NCBI GenBank assembly: GCA_965602035.1
Contig: OZ271919.1
Span: 1,116,001-1,180,000 of the forward strand
Direction: 5' to 3'
DNA: 64,000 nt
DNA from: Natronospirillum sp965602035
Lineage (GTDB): Bacteria > Pseudomonadota > Gammaproteobacteria > Pseudomonadales > Natronospirillaceae
This document shows positions 54,052 to 61,995 of the stretch, one piece after another (within the stretch, counting starts at the first letter, position 1; the number at the start of each line of letters is the position of its first letter). The notes under the pieces are model-generated. The model was not told the DNA's origin. It saw nothing but the letters and a program-made list of their open reading frames with translations, and searched no databases. A program made the position numbers and the translations under genes.

Positions 54052-54479
54052 CAGTTGCGTCCGAAAATCTCGTTGGCATCAAAAAACAGGGCTATTTCCC
54101 GGCGTGCCGACTCCGGAGAATCCGACCCGTGGACAGCGTTGGCTGACACTTCCGTGGCGAAATCCGCCCGGATGGTTCCGGCTGCCGCTTCCTGTGGGTT
54201 GGTAGCACCCATAATGTCACGGTTCAGGGCAATGGCGTTCTCGCCTTCGAGTACCTGGACCACGACCGGACCCGACGTCATGAACTCGACCAGCGAAGAA
54301 AAGAACGGCCGCTCTTTGTGTTCGGCGTAGAACTCTCCGGCCTGTGCTTCCGTCATCTGCAGCATTCTGGCGCCGGCAATGCGCAACCCTGCCTGTTCAA
54401 ACCGGCTGATAATTTCACCGATCACGTTCTTGCCGACTGCGTCCGGCTTGATGATGGAAAATGTACGCTCCAGCGCCAT
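54051..54479 (-). CDS. ndk: Nucleoside diphosphate kinase
   Basis: Ndk balances NTP and dNTP pools. From ATG 54479 (AGGAGA upstream) the protein is 142 aa, starting MALERTFSIIKPDAV, with phosphohistidine H117 in NAVHGSDSPESA. A perfect TATAAT on the minus strand (54635-54640) without a good -35 could start its transcript. It heads the block ndk-rlmN-pilW-ispG-hisS-yfgM-bamB-der. Confidence 0.97.
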   Translation of the reverse strand: MALERTFSIIKPDAVGKNVIGEIISRFEQAGLRIAGARMLQMTEAQAGEFYAEHKERPFFSSLVEFMTSGPVVVQVLEGENAIALNRDIMGATNPQEAAAGTIRADFATEVSANAVHGSDSPESARREIALFFDANEIFGRN

Positions 54480-54577
54480 AGAGTTTCTCCTGTCAATATG
54501 TCGAAAATGCGCCCCCGGCATCCATCCGGAAGGCTGTGTATTCAGGCCTGTGACGGCTCAAGATCCTGACTGTGGGG

Positions 54578-54603
54578 ACGCTACAGTACTCAGCAGCGTT
54601 TTT
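54578..54603 (+). terminator. Terminator-like hairpin with U-run on the plus strand
   Basis: ACGCT (54578-54582) pairs with AGCGT (54595-54599), followed directly by TTTT. It lies between the ndk start and the start of the plus-strand gene at 54720, where no upstream plus-strand gene exists. The stem is only 5 bp plus possible G-U pairs, so this is a weak call. Confidence 0.3.
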
Positions 54604-54719
54604 CCGGGACCATCCGTGCTTTACAGGCGGGCGGATTATACCGTTCCGGAGGCAGCAACTCCATGGGTGGTGCCGAATCGTTCACCCGCAGGCTCGCCCC
54701 AAAGAAGGATGTCAACATC

Positions 54720-56153
54720 ATGAAAGCCGCACTGACCCGTATACGGATCCATGGCCCATGGCACCAGCGACTCGCTCTGGTCGCCATTGCATTCGCGCTG
54801 GGCTCTGCTCCGGCGCTTGCCCAGGAATCCGCGGGCAGCACCACGCAGGACAATACACTGCTCAACACCCGCATCGGCACAGAGGGCCGGCAATATGGAC
54901 AGACTTTCCGCCAGGTAACAGTCCAGGCGCTCGAATCGTTCGACACCTTCCGGGTGAGCAACATCCACCCCAATCTCGACTGGAACAACGAGGCAGAACG
55001 CGCGCGTATGCTTGAGCGAGCCCGCTCCGCCAGACTGCCGGTCACCGTCACAGCGGCGCTGACTTTCGGCCGGGGCGATCGGGCATCGCTGAACCTCGAG
55101 TTTCTCAATTCCGGGGGTGGGGAGGTATCTCTGTCCCGCTCGCTTGAGTTCCGCTATGAGTCCCTGCCCGGCCTGATGGCACAAATTGAGTACGACCTTG
55201 AGCGCGACCTGAAACGGCAGTTCAGGCAGCTCGGCCAGGTGGTCCAGGTTTATGGCAGCCGGGTCTATTTTGACCTCGGGCGCAGCGCCGGTGTGGCGCC
55301 CGGCGACATCTACCGCGTTTACACTCAGGGCGAGGAACTGACCAGTCGCGCCGGTGGTTCTTACGGGTACCTCAACAACAATACCGGTATTGTGCGCGTG
55401 CTGAACGTGACCGGCGTTTATGCGGAGGCCGAGATTCTGCTCGGACAGCGTACGATACGCCCGGACCACTGGGTTGAGGCGGCCCCGGGGTCCCCAGACG
55501 ATTACCGCGGTGAAGTACTGGCAACAATGAATGATGAAGTTGCCATCAGCCTCGGCCGCCGGACCGGTATCGAACCGGGGGCTGAATTTGCCGTGCGCAA
55601 GGACCTGAACACGATTGATGACAACGACGCTTTCCAGGTTGAGGTCAGCAGAATCCGCATAACGGAAGTGGAAGACGAGTTTTCCCGCGGCGTGGTAATG
55701 CGCTCCGACCACTATGAAGTGGCGCGTGGCCTGATCGCGCCCGGCGACGAGGTCACCGAGGTGCGGCGCCGCGGCGGCGTGCAGTTGGGTTTCAATCAGG
55801 TTCATCTGGGGCTGTCGGACACACCCAGTATGGCCTACACCGTAGCGCTCAAATTTGAGAGCCCCGGCAACCAGAACCTGTTCTATCGACTCGGTGCCGG
55901 GTATTGGGATCTGAGCTATCTGAGCGCCGGTATAATGGGTGCGGCCAATCGGTCGGAAAGCTTTTTCTACGGTATTGATGCCGTCTATACGGATGCCCTT
56001 GCGACCAACCTGCTGGCTTCGGTAAACATTCCGACGCCTTTCCCGGATCTGATCCGGTTGAATACGGAGGTGGGCTATCTGATCTCGGCCGACGACTCAC
56101 TCACCGGCCTCAATGTATCCCTTGGTATTAACTTTCTGACACCAGGCTATTAA
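54720..56153 (+). CDS. Uncharacterised tripartite outer-membrane-associated protein
   Basis: I do not recognise a named family. A signal peptide ends ALA (about 34). Residues about 62-170 read like a CsgG/TolB-N-type alpha/beta domain (a strand-turn LPVTVTAALTFGRGD followed by LNLEFLNSGGGEV). Two similar SH3-like modules resembling the FlgT C-terminal domain follow (about 172-255 with VYFDLGRSAGVAPGDIYRVY, and 264-348 with VAISLGRRTGIEPGAEFAV). The last ~125 residues alternate aromatic and small residues and end GINFLTPGY, as in a small beta-barrel or outer-membrane anchor. Length is 477 aa. ATG 54720 is chosen because it starts the signal peptide. No flagellar genes are nearby. Confidence 0.6.
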   Translation: MKAALTRIRIHGPWHQRLALVAIAFALGSAPALAQESAGSTTQDNTLLNTRIGTEGRQYGQTFRQVTVQALESFDTFRVSNIHPNLDWNNEAERARMLERARSARLPVTVTAALTFGRGDRASLNLEFLNSGGGEVSLSRSLEFRYESLPGLMAQIEYDLERDLKRQFRQLGQVVQVYGSRVYFDLGRSAGVAPGDIYRVYTQGEELTSRAGGSYGYLNNNTGIVRVLNVTGVYAEAEILLGQRTIRPDHWVEAAPGSPDDYRGEVLATMNDEVAISLGRRTGIEPGAEFAVRKDLNTIDDNDAFQVEVSRIRITEVEDEFSRGVVMRSDHYEVARGLIAPGDEVTEVRRRGGVQLGFNQVHLGLSDTPSMAYTVALKFESPGNQNLFYRLGAGYWDLSYLSAGIMGAANRSESFFYGIDAVYTDALATNLLASVNIPTPFPDLIRLNTEVGYLISADDSLTGLNVSLGINFLTPGY

Positions 56154-56579
56154 TCAGACCGAAGACTGAGGTGTTTCCTGAAGAGACACCCCTTCGATTC
56201 GCCAGTCACCGTCGACGTAGACGACGCTGTAGACAGCCGTCCAGCTCCGGCCGCTGCGGTCCACGACCAGCACAAACTGGTGCACGCGCTGGTCGCTGAT
56301 ATCGAGCGTCTGTGCAAAGGCAATGTGGCGCGGTCGGTAAAGTGCCGCATACCGCTGCTGCACCATGTCAATGAAGCGGTCAGCACTGCCGAAACGTTCA
56401 CGGATTCCGTCACTGGCAAAGCCAAACGCGGTTTCTGAATCATCCGCCGCAAAGGCTTCCAGTTGTTGGCGAATCACAGCGCGCGCATCCGCAGGGTCTT
56501 GGGCCATGGCCGGCATCGCCAGCAACGCCAGCAGGATCAGGGAGGTAACAAGGGAAATACCGGGCAGTCGCATATCCAC
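56154..56579 (-). CDS. DUF4864-family exported protein
   Basis: A signal peptide ending AMA (about 26) precedes a compact NTF2-like/DUF4864 domain: IRQQLEAFAADDSETAFGFASDGIRERFG, FIDMVQQRYAALYRP and a C-terminal WTAVYSVVYVDGDWRIEGV. Function is unknown; the fold often binds small ligands. Length is 141 aa. Its stop is adjacent to that of the 54720 gene, tail to tail. Confidence 0.8.
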   Translation of the reverse strand: MDMRLPGISLVTSLILLALLAMPAMAQDPADARAVIRQQLEAFAADDSETAFGFASDGIRERFGSADRFIDMVQQRYAALYRPRHIAFAQTLDISDQRVHQFVLVVDRSGRSWTAVYSVVYVDGDWRIEGVSLQETPQSSV

Positions 56580-56594
56580 ACCCCTCAGGGCTGT

Positions 56595-56610
56595 CGGGGA
56601 TTCTACCCCG
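56595..56610. terminator. Short GC hairpin between the GNAT and DUF4864 genes
   Basis: CGGGG (56595-56599) and CCCCG (56606-56610) flank a 6-base loop just past the GNAT gene. It could end the suf operon, but no U-run follows on either strand. Confidence 0.25.
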
Positions 56611-56636
56611 GGTATACGACCGCTACCGGAATTGGA

Positions 56637-57068
56637 TCAACTGGCAGCCTGCGCACGGGCCGCCAGGCGAACCAGTGGCTGATGCTCATGCGATCCCTTC
56701 ATGAATGCGTCGCCAAATGGCTCGAAACCGAACTCGCGATAATAATCCAGCGACTGGGAGCGAACAACGCACCAGACATCGCGGCCCTGGTAATCCGCCT
56801 CAGCCAACAGGTGTTTCAGCAGCAGAGTACCGATACCGAGATTCTGGAAGTCAGGCAATGTCGCAAGCTTGCGGAGCCGAATGCGACCATCTGCCTCCAG
56901 AAACAGCGAACCCACTGCGACCACTTTGCCATCGACCAGGGCACCAAAATGCTGACCGCTCTGGTCATCATCCAGCATACTCTGGCTCATTGGCTGATCC
57001 GGCCCGAACACCCGCTGGCGTATCGGCCAGGTCTGGTCCGCTGAAATGCTTTTGATTACTGCTTTCAC
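56637..57068 (-). CDS. GNAT family N-acetyltransferase
   Basis: The acetyl-CoA-binding motif appears as RLRKLATLPDFQNLGIGTLLLKHLL, followed by RSQSLDYYREFGFEPFGDAF, which is typical of ElaA/YjcF-like small GNATs. The start is a GTG at 57068 with GGAG 7 bases upstream; in-frame codons further up encode basic residues unlike the family. Length is 143 aa. It lies 121 bases past sufE, with a weak promoter (AAGACA-17-TACACT) possible in the gap. Substrate is unknown. Confidence 0.85.
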   Translation of the reverse strand: MKAVIKSISADQTWPIRQRVFGPDQPMSQSMLDDDQSGQHFGALVDGKVVAVGSLFLEADGRIRLRKLATLPDFQNLGIGTLLLKHLLAEADYQGRDVWCVVRSQSLDYYREFGFEPFGDAFMKGSHEHQPLVRLAARAQAAS

Positions 57069-57189
57069 AGAATGACTCCGCTTCAAACCGCATCGGGCAG
57101 AACAGTGTAAAACGTCCGGCGCCAATTGTCTTCGCTTTTTTCGGCGCAGCGCATCAGAGCGCATCGACAACGGCGGCGATACCGACCGG

Positions 57190-57612
57190 TCAGGCTGCCG
57201 CTTCTGCAGCTGACCGTATCTGACCGACCATGGCACGCAGGCCGTTCCCGCGCGTGGGGGTGAGGTGCTGCAGCAGCTTCACCTCGTCAAAATACTGTTC
57301 AACGTCAAATGCCAGGATATCCTGCGGTGTCTTGTGGTTATAGGCCGCCAGCACAATTCCCAGCAAGCCACGAACAATGTGTGCATCACTGTCGGCCTGA
57401 AACTGCAACCGGTCCCCTTCCTTGTGATGCACCAACCACACAAGGCTCTGGCACCCGCGGACGATGTGATCATCGGTGCGATACTGATCGTCGAGTGGCG
57501 GCAGTTCCTTGCCCAGATCGATAATATACTTGTAACGATCTTCCCAGTTGTCGAAAAACGACAAGGTGTCGACGATGTCCTCGGACGTCACGTCTTTACC
57601 GAAATCCGTCAT
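57190..57612 (-). CDS. sufE: Sulfur acceptor protein SufE
   Basis: SufE takes persulfide sulfur from SufS and passes it to SufB. The acceptor cysteine is C54 (VRGCQSLVWL). Length 140 aa matches E. coli. It is the last suf gene, 58 bases after sufT. Confidence 0.95.
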   Translation of the reverse strand: MTDFGKDVTSEDIVDTLSFFDNWEDRYKYIIDLGKELPPLDDQYRTDDHIVRGCQSLVWLVHHKEGDRLQFQADSDAHIVRGLLGIVLAAYNHKTPQDILAFDVEQYFDEVKLLQHLTPTRGNGLRAMVGQIRSAAEAAA

Positions 57613-57670
57613 TCTTGCTCCTGCCGTCAGCCGGCACTGTCAGGAAAGCGTTAGCGTTGAGATCCATTGA

Positions 57671-58207
57671 TCAGAAAAACAGACCGGTTTCCAGTTGCGC
57701 CTCTTCACTCATCATGTCCCGGCTCCAGGGCGGATCAAAAACCAGCTCCACCTGCACGTGTCGAACATGCGGCACCTGCGACACGCGGTATTCAACATCG
57801 CCCACCAGCACCGGGCCCATGCCACACCCGGGGGCCGTCAGCGTCATATCGATTCGGACCTCACCGGCCTCCTGATCAATCTCCAGCCGGTAAATCAAGC
57901 CGAGGTTGACCAGATCCACCGGAATCTCGGGGTCATACACGGTTCCGAGCGCCGACCATACCTGTTCCTCATCGATCCGGCCATCATCGGGTGGCGTGAA
58001 ATCCAGCGTTTCCGGTGTCAGGCCCAGAGCAGCCGCATCGGTACCGTCCACCCGCACCATCTGACCCTGCCATGTCAGGGTATAGTTACCACCCAGTGAC
58101 TGAGTGATGGTTACAAATTCATCCCGTGGAATCGTCACCGGGGTCCCGTCGGGGACACGCCGCGCCGGACAATCGTCCAGCGTTACTACCATGCGGCGTT
58201 CCATCAT
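57671..58207 (-). CDS. sufT: SufT (MIP18/DUF59 Fe-S maturation factor)
   Basis: The C-terminal ~100 residues are a MIP18 domain with DPEIPV (92-97) and the TxxxCxxG cysteine C128 (TAPGCGMGP). The N-terminal ~75 residues are the SufT-specific extension. SufT assists maturation of Fe-S proteins, especially under high demand. Length is 178 aa. It starts directly at the sufA stop. Confidence 0.92.
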   Translation of the reverse strand: MMERRMVVTLDDCPARRVPDGTPVTIPRDEFVTITQSLGGNYTLTWQGQMVRVDGTDAAALGLTPETLDFTPPDDGRIDEEQVWSALGTVYDPEIPVDLVNLGLIYRLEIDQEAGEVRIDMTLTAPGCGMGPVLVGDVEYRVSQVPHVRHVQVELVFDPPWSRDMMSEEAQLETGLFF

Positions 58208-58579
58208 TCAGGCCGACTCCACGCTGAAGCTCTCACCGCAGCCGCAGTAGTCTCGGGCATTGGGGTTTCGGAACGCCAGTTGCCGATTGATACCCTCGCG
58301 CACGTAGTCGATTTCGGTACCGGACAGGATGCCCAGATTGGTACGGTCAACGTAGAGCGTCAGGCCGTCCGCCAGCTTGAGCGCCAGGTCGTTTTCGGCT
58401 ACTGCCGGGTCGCTGAGCATATCCACTACGTACATATACCCGGTACAACCACTCTCGCGCACGCTGAGCCGTACGCCCATCGCACTCTTATCGGCCGCCA
58501 TCTGTTCCTGGAAATGGCGTACTGCCGCCGGTGTTACCCTGACGGTATCGGAATCCGGCTGAAATGCTTCTACTGCCAT
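58208..58579 (-). CDS. sufA: A-type Fe-S carrier (SufA/IscA family)
   Basis: The three conserved cysteines of A-type carriers are C45 (ESGCTGY), C112 and C114 (YCGCGESF). The 123-residue protein carries clusters from the SufBCD scaffold to targets. It starts 11 bases after the sufS stop, with GGAGG near the ATG. Confidence 0.93.
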   Translation of the reverse strand: MAVEAFQPDSDTVRVTPAAVRHFQEQMAADKSAMGVRLSVRESGCTGYMYVVDMLSDPAVAENDLALKLADGLTLYVDRTNLGILSGTEIDYVREGINRQLAFRNPNARDYCGCGESFSVESA

Positions 58580-58590
58580 GACGACCTCCT

Positions 58591-59856
58591 TCAGAAAAAC
58601 TGCCGGGCTTTTTCAATGGCCGCAAACAGGCGGTCCACGTCGTCCCGGGTATTATAACAGGCGAAACTCGCCCTGACGGTTCCGGGGATACCATATTGGG
58701 CCATGATTGGCTGAGCACAATGGTGACCGGTCCGCACCGCCACGCCCTGATGATCCAGCAACGTACCCAGATCGGCCGGGTGCGTGCCCTCAAGAACGAA
58801 ACTCAGGACCCCCGTCCGGTGATCGGCCGTGCCGACGCGGCGCAGCCCGGGCGTCGCACGCGCCTGCTCGTCAGCGTAGGCGAGCACATCGGCTTCATGC
58901 GCCATCAGGGCCTCGCGGTCCATCGACAGCAGGTAGTCAATGGCGGCACCCAGGCCGATCACGCCCGCGATATCGGGCGTCCCCGCTTCAAATTTGTGCG
59001 GAATCACGCCATAGGTTGTGCCGTCAAAGCTGACCTGGTCGATCATCTCACCGCCACCCTGCCACGGCGCCATTGCCTCGAGCAGTTCCGCCTTGCCATA
59101 CAACGCGCCTATACCGGTCGGGCCGTACATCTTGTGCGCAGACAGTGCGTAAAAATCGCAGTCGAGGGCCTGCACATCGACGGGCATATGGGCAACCGCC
59201 TGCGCCCCGTCAATCAACACTTTTGCCCCGGCGTCATGCGCCAGCCGGACGATGTCAGCCACCGGGTTCAACGTGCCCAGCGCGTTGGAAACATGCCCGA
59301 TCGATACCATCCGAACCGCGCCGGCCGAACCGTCGTTCAACAGGGCCTTCAATTCGTCCATGTCCAGCGTACCGGTTTCATCAACAGGCACTGGTACGAC
59401 GCTTGCCCCGGTTTCCGCTGCCACCATCTGCCAGGGCACGATATTGGAGTGGTGCTCCATGGCCGACACCAGAATGCGATCGCCGGGCGCAAGCGCGTGG
59501 CGGCCCCAGGACTGTGCCACCAGGTTGATGCCTTCAGTCACACCGCGGGTCCAGATCACCTGTCGGCTCTCCGGTGAATTCAGCAGTGCTGCGGTTTTCG
59601 TCCGCGCCGCCTCGAATTGCTCGGTTGCCCGCTGGCTCAGTGTATGCGCGCCCCGGTGAACATTACTGTTGTCCTGCTCGTAGTAGCGGACTATGGCATC
59701 AATTACCGCTCGTGGCTTCTGGGTGGTCGCCGCATTATCGAGATAGACAAGTGGCTGGCCATTGACCTCCTGGTGGAGAATCGGAAAGTCGGCCCTTGTC
59801 TGCTCAACATCAAAGCCTGTCGGAACAGACACTGATTTCTCATGCAATTCGGTCAT
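58591..59856 (-). CDS. sufS: Cysteine desulfurase SufS (group II)
   Basis: SufS is a PLP enzyme that turns L-cysteine into alanine and an enzyme persulfide. Schiff-base K242 (SAHKMYGPTG) and active C380 (RTGHHCAQP) are present, with the short active-site loop that requires SufE. Length is 421 aa. It overlaps sufD in ATGA. Confidence 0.96.
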   Translation of the reverse strand: MTELHEKSVSVPTGFDVEQTRADFPILHQEVNGQPLVYLDNAATTQKPRAVIDAIVRYYEQDNSNVHRGAHTLSQRATEQFEAARTKTAALLNSPESRQVIWTRGVTEGINLVAQSWGRHALAPGDRILVSAMEHHSNIVPWQMVAAETGASVVPVPVDETGTLDMDELKALLNDGSAGAVRMVSIGHVSNALGTLNPVADIVRLAHDAGAKVLIDGAQAVAHMPVDVQALDCDFYALSAHKMYGPTGIGALYGKAELLEAMAPWQGGGEMIDQVSFDGTTYGVIPHKFEAGTPDIAGVIGLGAAIDYLLSMDREALMAHEADVLAYADEQARATPGLRRVGTADHRTGVLSFVLEGTHPADLGTLLDHQGVAVRTGHHCAQPIMAQYGIPGTVRASFACYNTRDDVDRLFAAIEKARQFF

Positions 59857-61166
59857 TCAGCGACCTCCTCGGTGGCGAGCCGCTGCCCCAGCAAGTCGGC
59901 AATCCGGGGACGCAGGAACGACTGCACCGCCGACTCCGGCGCCTCATTCAATACTTCGTTAATGAAGCCGAAACTCATCATGACACGTGCCGTGTCTTCA
60001 TCGAGGCCACGTGACCGCAGGTAATACAGCGCAGTGGTATCCAGTTGGCTGACTGTGGCCCCATGGGCGCATTGCACGTCATCGGCGTAGATCTCGAGCT
60101 CCGGTTTGGTATCAACCTCCGCCGTTTTCGACGTCAGCAGGTTCCGGTTGTTCAGTTCGGCCAGCGTTTTCTGGGCATGCGGATGGATGTGAATCCGCCC
60201 GTTGAACACCGCCTTCGCCCGGCCGCCGACAATGCCACGGAACGTTTCCCGGGTAGTACCATGCGGTTCGCAATGGTCGACACAGGTATGGTAATCCACA
60301 AGCTGGCGATTCTTCGGCAGGTAGATACCGTTGAGGTCGAGCTCGGAACCCTTGCCGCGGTGGTTGACCTGATAGTCAATGCGCTTCAGCGGGCTGCCCT
60401 GGGCGATCGCAAAGGCATTCAAACGGCCGTTCGCGGCAATATCTACGTGCACACCGCCCACATGCAGAAGCTCTTCCTGCTCCAGATTGATACGACAGTG
60501 CCGCAGCTGTGCGTTTTCACCCACGACCAGCTCTGTCAACGCGTTCACAAAGCCGTTCTGGCTGGCATCTGTACTCTGGTAGTGCTCGGTAACACTCGCA
60601 CTCGCACCGCTGTCCAACACCACCAGGCAACGCTGCTGGGCATTGCCAGGCTCCGATTCCGGCACCGACAGGTGAACGATACAGACCGGCGTTTTCAGGT
60701 GCTCATTACGCGGCACATGGACCAACACGCCTTCTTCTGCCCAGGCGTTGCTCAGCGCCGCAAACATATGCCGATCCTGGTCCACATGCTGGCCGAGGTG
60801 TTGCCGGATCAGCTCACGTTGTTCGATCGTCGCCTGGCTGAACCGTGTCACGCCGGGCTGGTCACCCAGAATTGACAGCTCCCGGGAAAATACACCATTC
60901 ACAAACACCAATTGCACGACGCCCGACTCTGACCAGTCGATCTGCTGCGGCAGTGTGGTCGGCGGCGCCGCCGGGAACGATGCCCAGCGGGACGGCGTGC
61001 GTGCCTCCAGCGGTTTCAATGGCGTGTATTTCCAGGCCTCGGTTCGCCGGCCGGGCCAGGACGCTGCCGACCAGTGGGAGCGCCCCTCCCGGCGGACCTC
61101 GCTGAGCCAGTCCGGCCCGGACTGGGCATCGGCCAGTTGAAGTGCCGTTTCCTGAAACTCGCTCAT
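59853..61166 (-). CDS. sufD: Fe-S scaffold subunit SufD
   Basis: SufD pairs with SufB in the SufBC2D scaffold. The beta-helix core is evident in HVGGVHVDIAANGRLNAF and FNGRIHIHPHAQKTLAELNN, and the family-typical C-terminal CAHGATVSQLD with conserved Cys and His is present. Length is 437 aa. It begins 3 bases after sufC. Confidence 0.95.
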   Translation of the reverse strand: MSEFQETALQLADAQSGPDWLSEVRREGRSHWSAASWPGRRTEAWKYTPLKPLEARTPSRWASFPAAPPTTLPQQIDWSESGVVQLVFVNGVFSRELSILGDQPGVTRFSQATIEQRELIRQHLGQHVDQDRHMFAALSNAWAEEGVLVHVPRNEHLKTPVCIVHLSVPESEPGNAQQRCLVVLDSGASASVTEHYQSTDASQNGFVNALTELVVGENAQLRHCRINLEQEELLHVGGVHVDIAANGRLNAFAIAQGSPLKRIDYQVNHRGKGSELDLNGIYLPKNRQLVDYHTCVDHCEPHGTTRETFRGIVGGRAKAVFNGRIHIHPHAQKTLAELNNRNLLTSKTAEVDTKPELEIYADDVQCAHGATVSQLDTTALYYLRSRGLDEDTARVMMSFGFINEVLNEAPESAVQSFLRPRIADLLGQRLATEEVAE

Positions 61167-61169
61167 GGG

Positions 61170-61919
61170 TTATGCCACCTTGCCTTCGAGCCAGCCATAG
61201 CCCCTGGCTTCCAGTTCTTTCGCCAGATCCTTATCGCCGGACCTGACGATCTGTCCATCCGCCAGAACATGCACAAAATCAGGCTCAATGTAATCCAGCA
61301 GCCGCTGATAGTGAGTGACCACAATAAACGCCCGGTCCTCAGTACGCATGGCGTTGACACCATCCGAAATGGACTGCAGCGCATCGATATCAAGGCCGGA
61401 ATCCGTTTCGTCGAGAATGCACAGACGCGGTTCAAGCAGCATCATCTGCAGAATCTCATTACGCTTTTTCTCACCGCCGGAGAAGCCTTCATTGACACCC
61501 CGTTTCAGAAACGACGGATCCATCCTGACCTGTCGGCAGGTCTCACGGGCAAGCTTCATGAAATCAACCGACGATATTTCCTCGAGGCCCTGGTGCGCTC
61601 GCTTTGCGTCGACAGCCGCCTTCAGAAATTCCATATTGCTCACCCCGGGTATTTCCACCGGGTACTGGAACGCCAGAAAAATGCCCTCCCGGGCCCGATC
61701 TTCGGTTTCCATAGCCAGAATATCGCGTCCATCCAGCGTCGCTGATCCAGACGTTACCTCGTAACCTTCCCGACCGGTCAGTACGTTGCCCAGTGTGCTC
61801 TTGCCGGCGCCATTCGGCCCCATGATGGCATGCACTTCTCCGGCGTTGACCGTCAGATTCAGACCCTTGAGGATGGTTTTTCCCTCAACCGAGGCCGTCA
61901 GGTTTTCAATCGTCAGCAT
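61170..61919 (-). CDS. sufC: Fe-S assembly ATPase SufC
   Basis: SufC is an ABC-type ATPase that drives conformational change in SufBC2D. Walker A is GPNGAGKS (34-41), the signature is FSGGEKKR and Walker B is LCILDETDSGLD, where the SufC-specific ETDSGLD is clear. Length is 249 aa. A stable hairpin lies between its start and the sufB stop. Confidence 0.97.
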   Translation of the reverse strand: MLTIENLTASVEGKTILKGLNLTVNAGEVHAIMGPNGAGKSTLGNVLTGREGYEVTSGSATLDGRDILAMETEDRAREGIFLAFQYPVEIPGVSNMEFLKAAVDAKRAHQGLEEISSVDFMKLARETCRQVRMDPSFLKRGVNEGFSGGEKKRNEILQMMLLEPRLCILDETDSGLDIDALQSISDGVNAMRTEDRAFIVVTHYQRLLDYIEPDFVHVLADGQIVRSGDKDLAKELEARGYGWLEGKVA

Positions 61920-61967
61920 ATCGTTTGCGTCCAGATTCAGTTATTCAGTTCATGTCACAGTGTCATT

Positions 61968-61993
61968 GTGGCCGCCCCGGAAGGCCGGGCCAC
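61968..61993 (-). promoter_or_regulatory. Intercistronic hairpin between sufB and sufC
   Basis: GTGGC (61968-61972) pairs with GCCAC (61989-61993), and CCGG (61977-61980) pairs with CCGG (61985-61988) around an AAGG loop. It occupies the 76-base gap, the largest gap among the core suf genes iscS to sufT, and may set relative sufB/sufC levels through stability or processing. No U-run is seen. Confidence 0.4.
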
Positions 61994-61995
61994 TC

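Noticed and set aside
52774..54330. 518-codon plus-strand frame over rlmN and ndk
   Set aside because: It lies entirely opposite well-recognised genes and has the His/Gln/Arg-rich composition of an antisense shadow in G+C-rich DNA.
54636..55805. 389-codon minus-strand frame opposite the 54720 gene
   Set aside because: No recognisable domain; the plus-strand frame has a signal peptide, repeated modules and a proper start.
58696..59577. 293-codon plus-strand frame opposite sufS
   Set aside because: It is antisense to the PLP-binding region of SufS and composed of His/Arg/Gln-rich shadow sequence.
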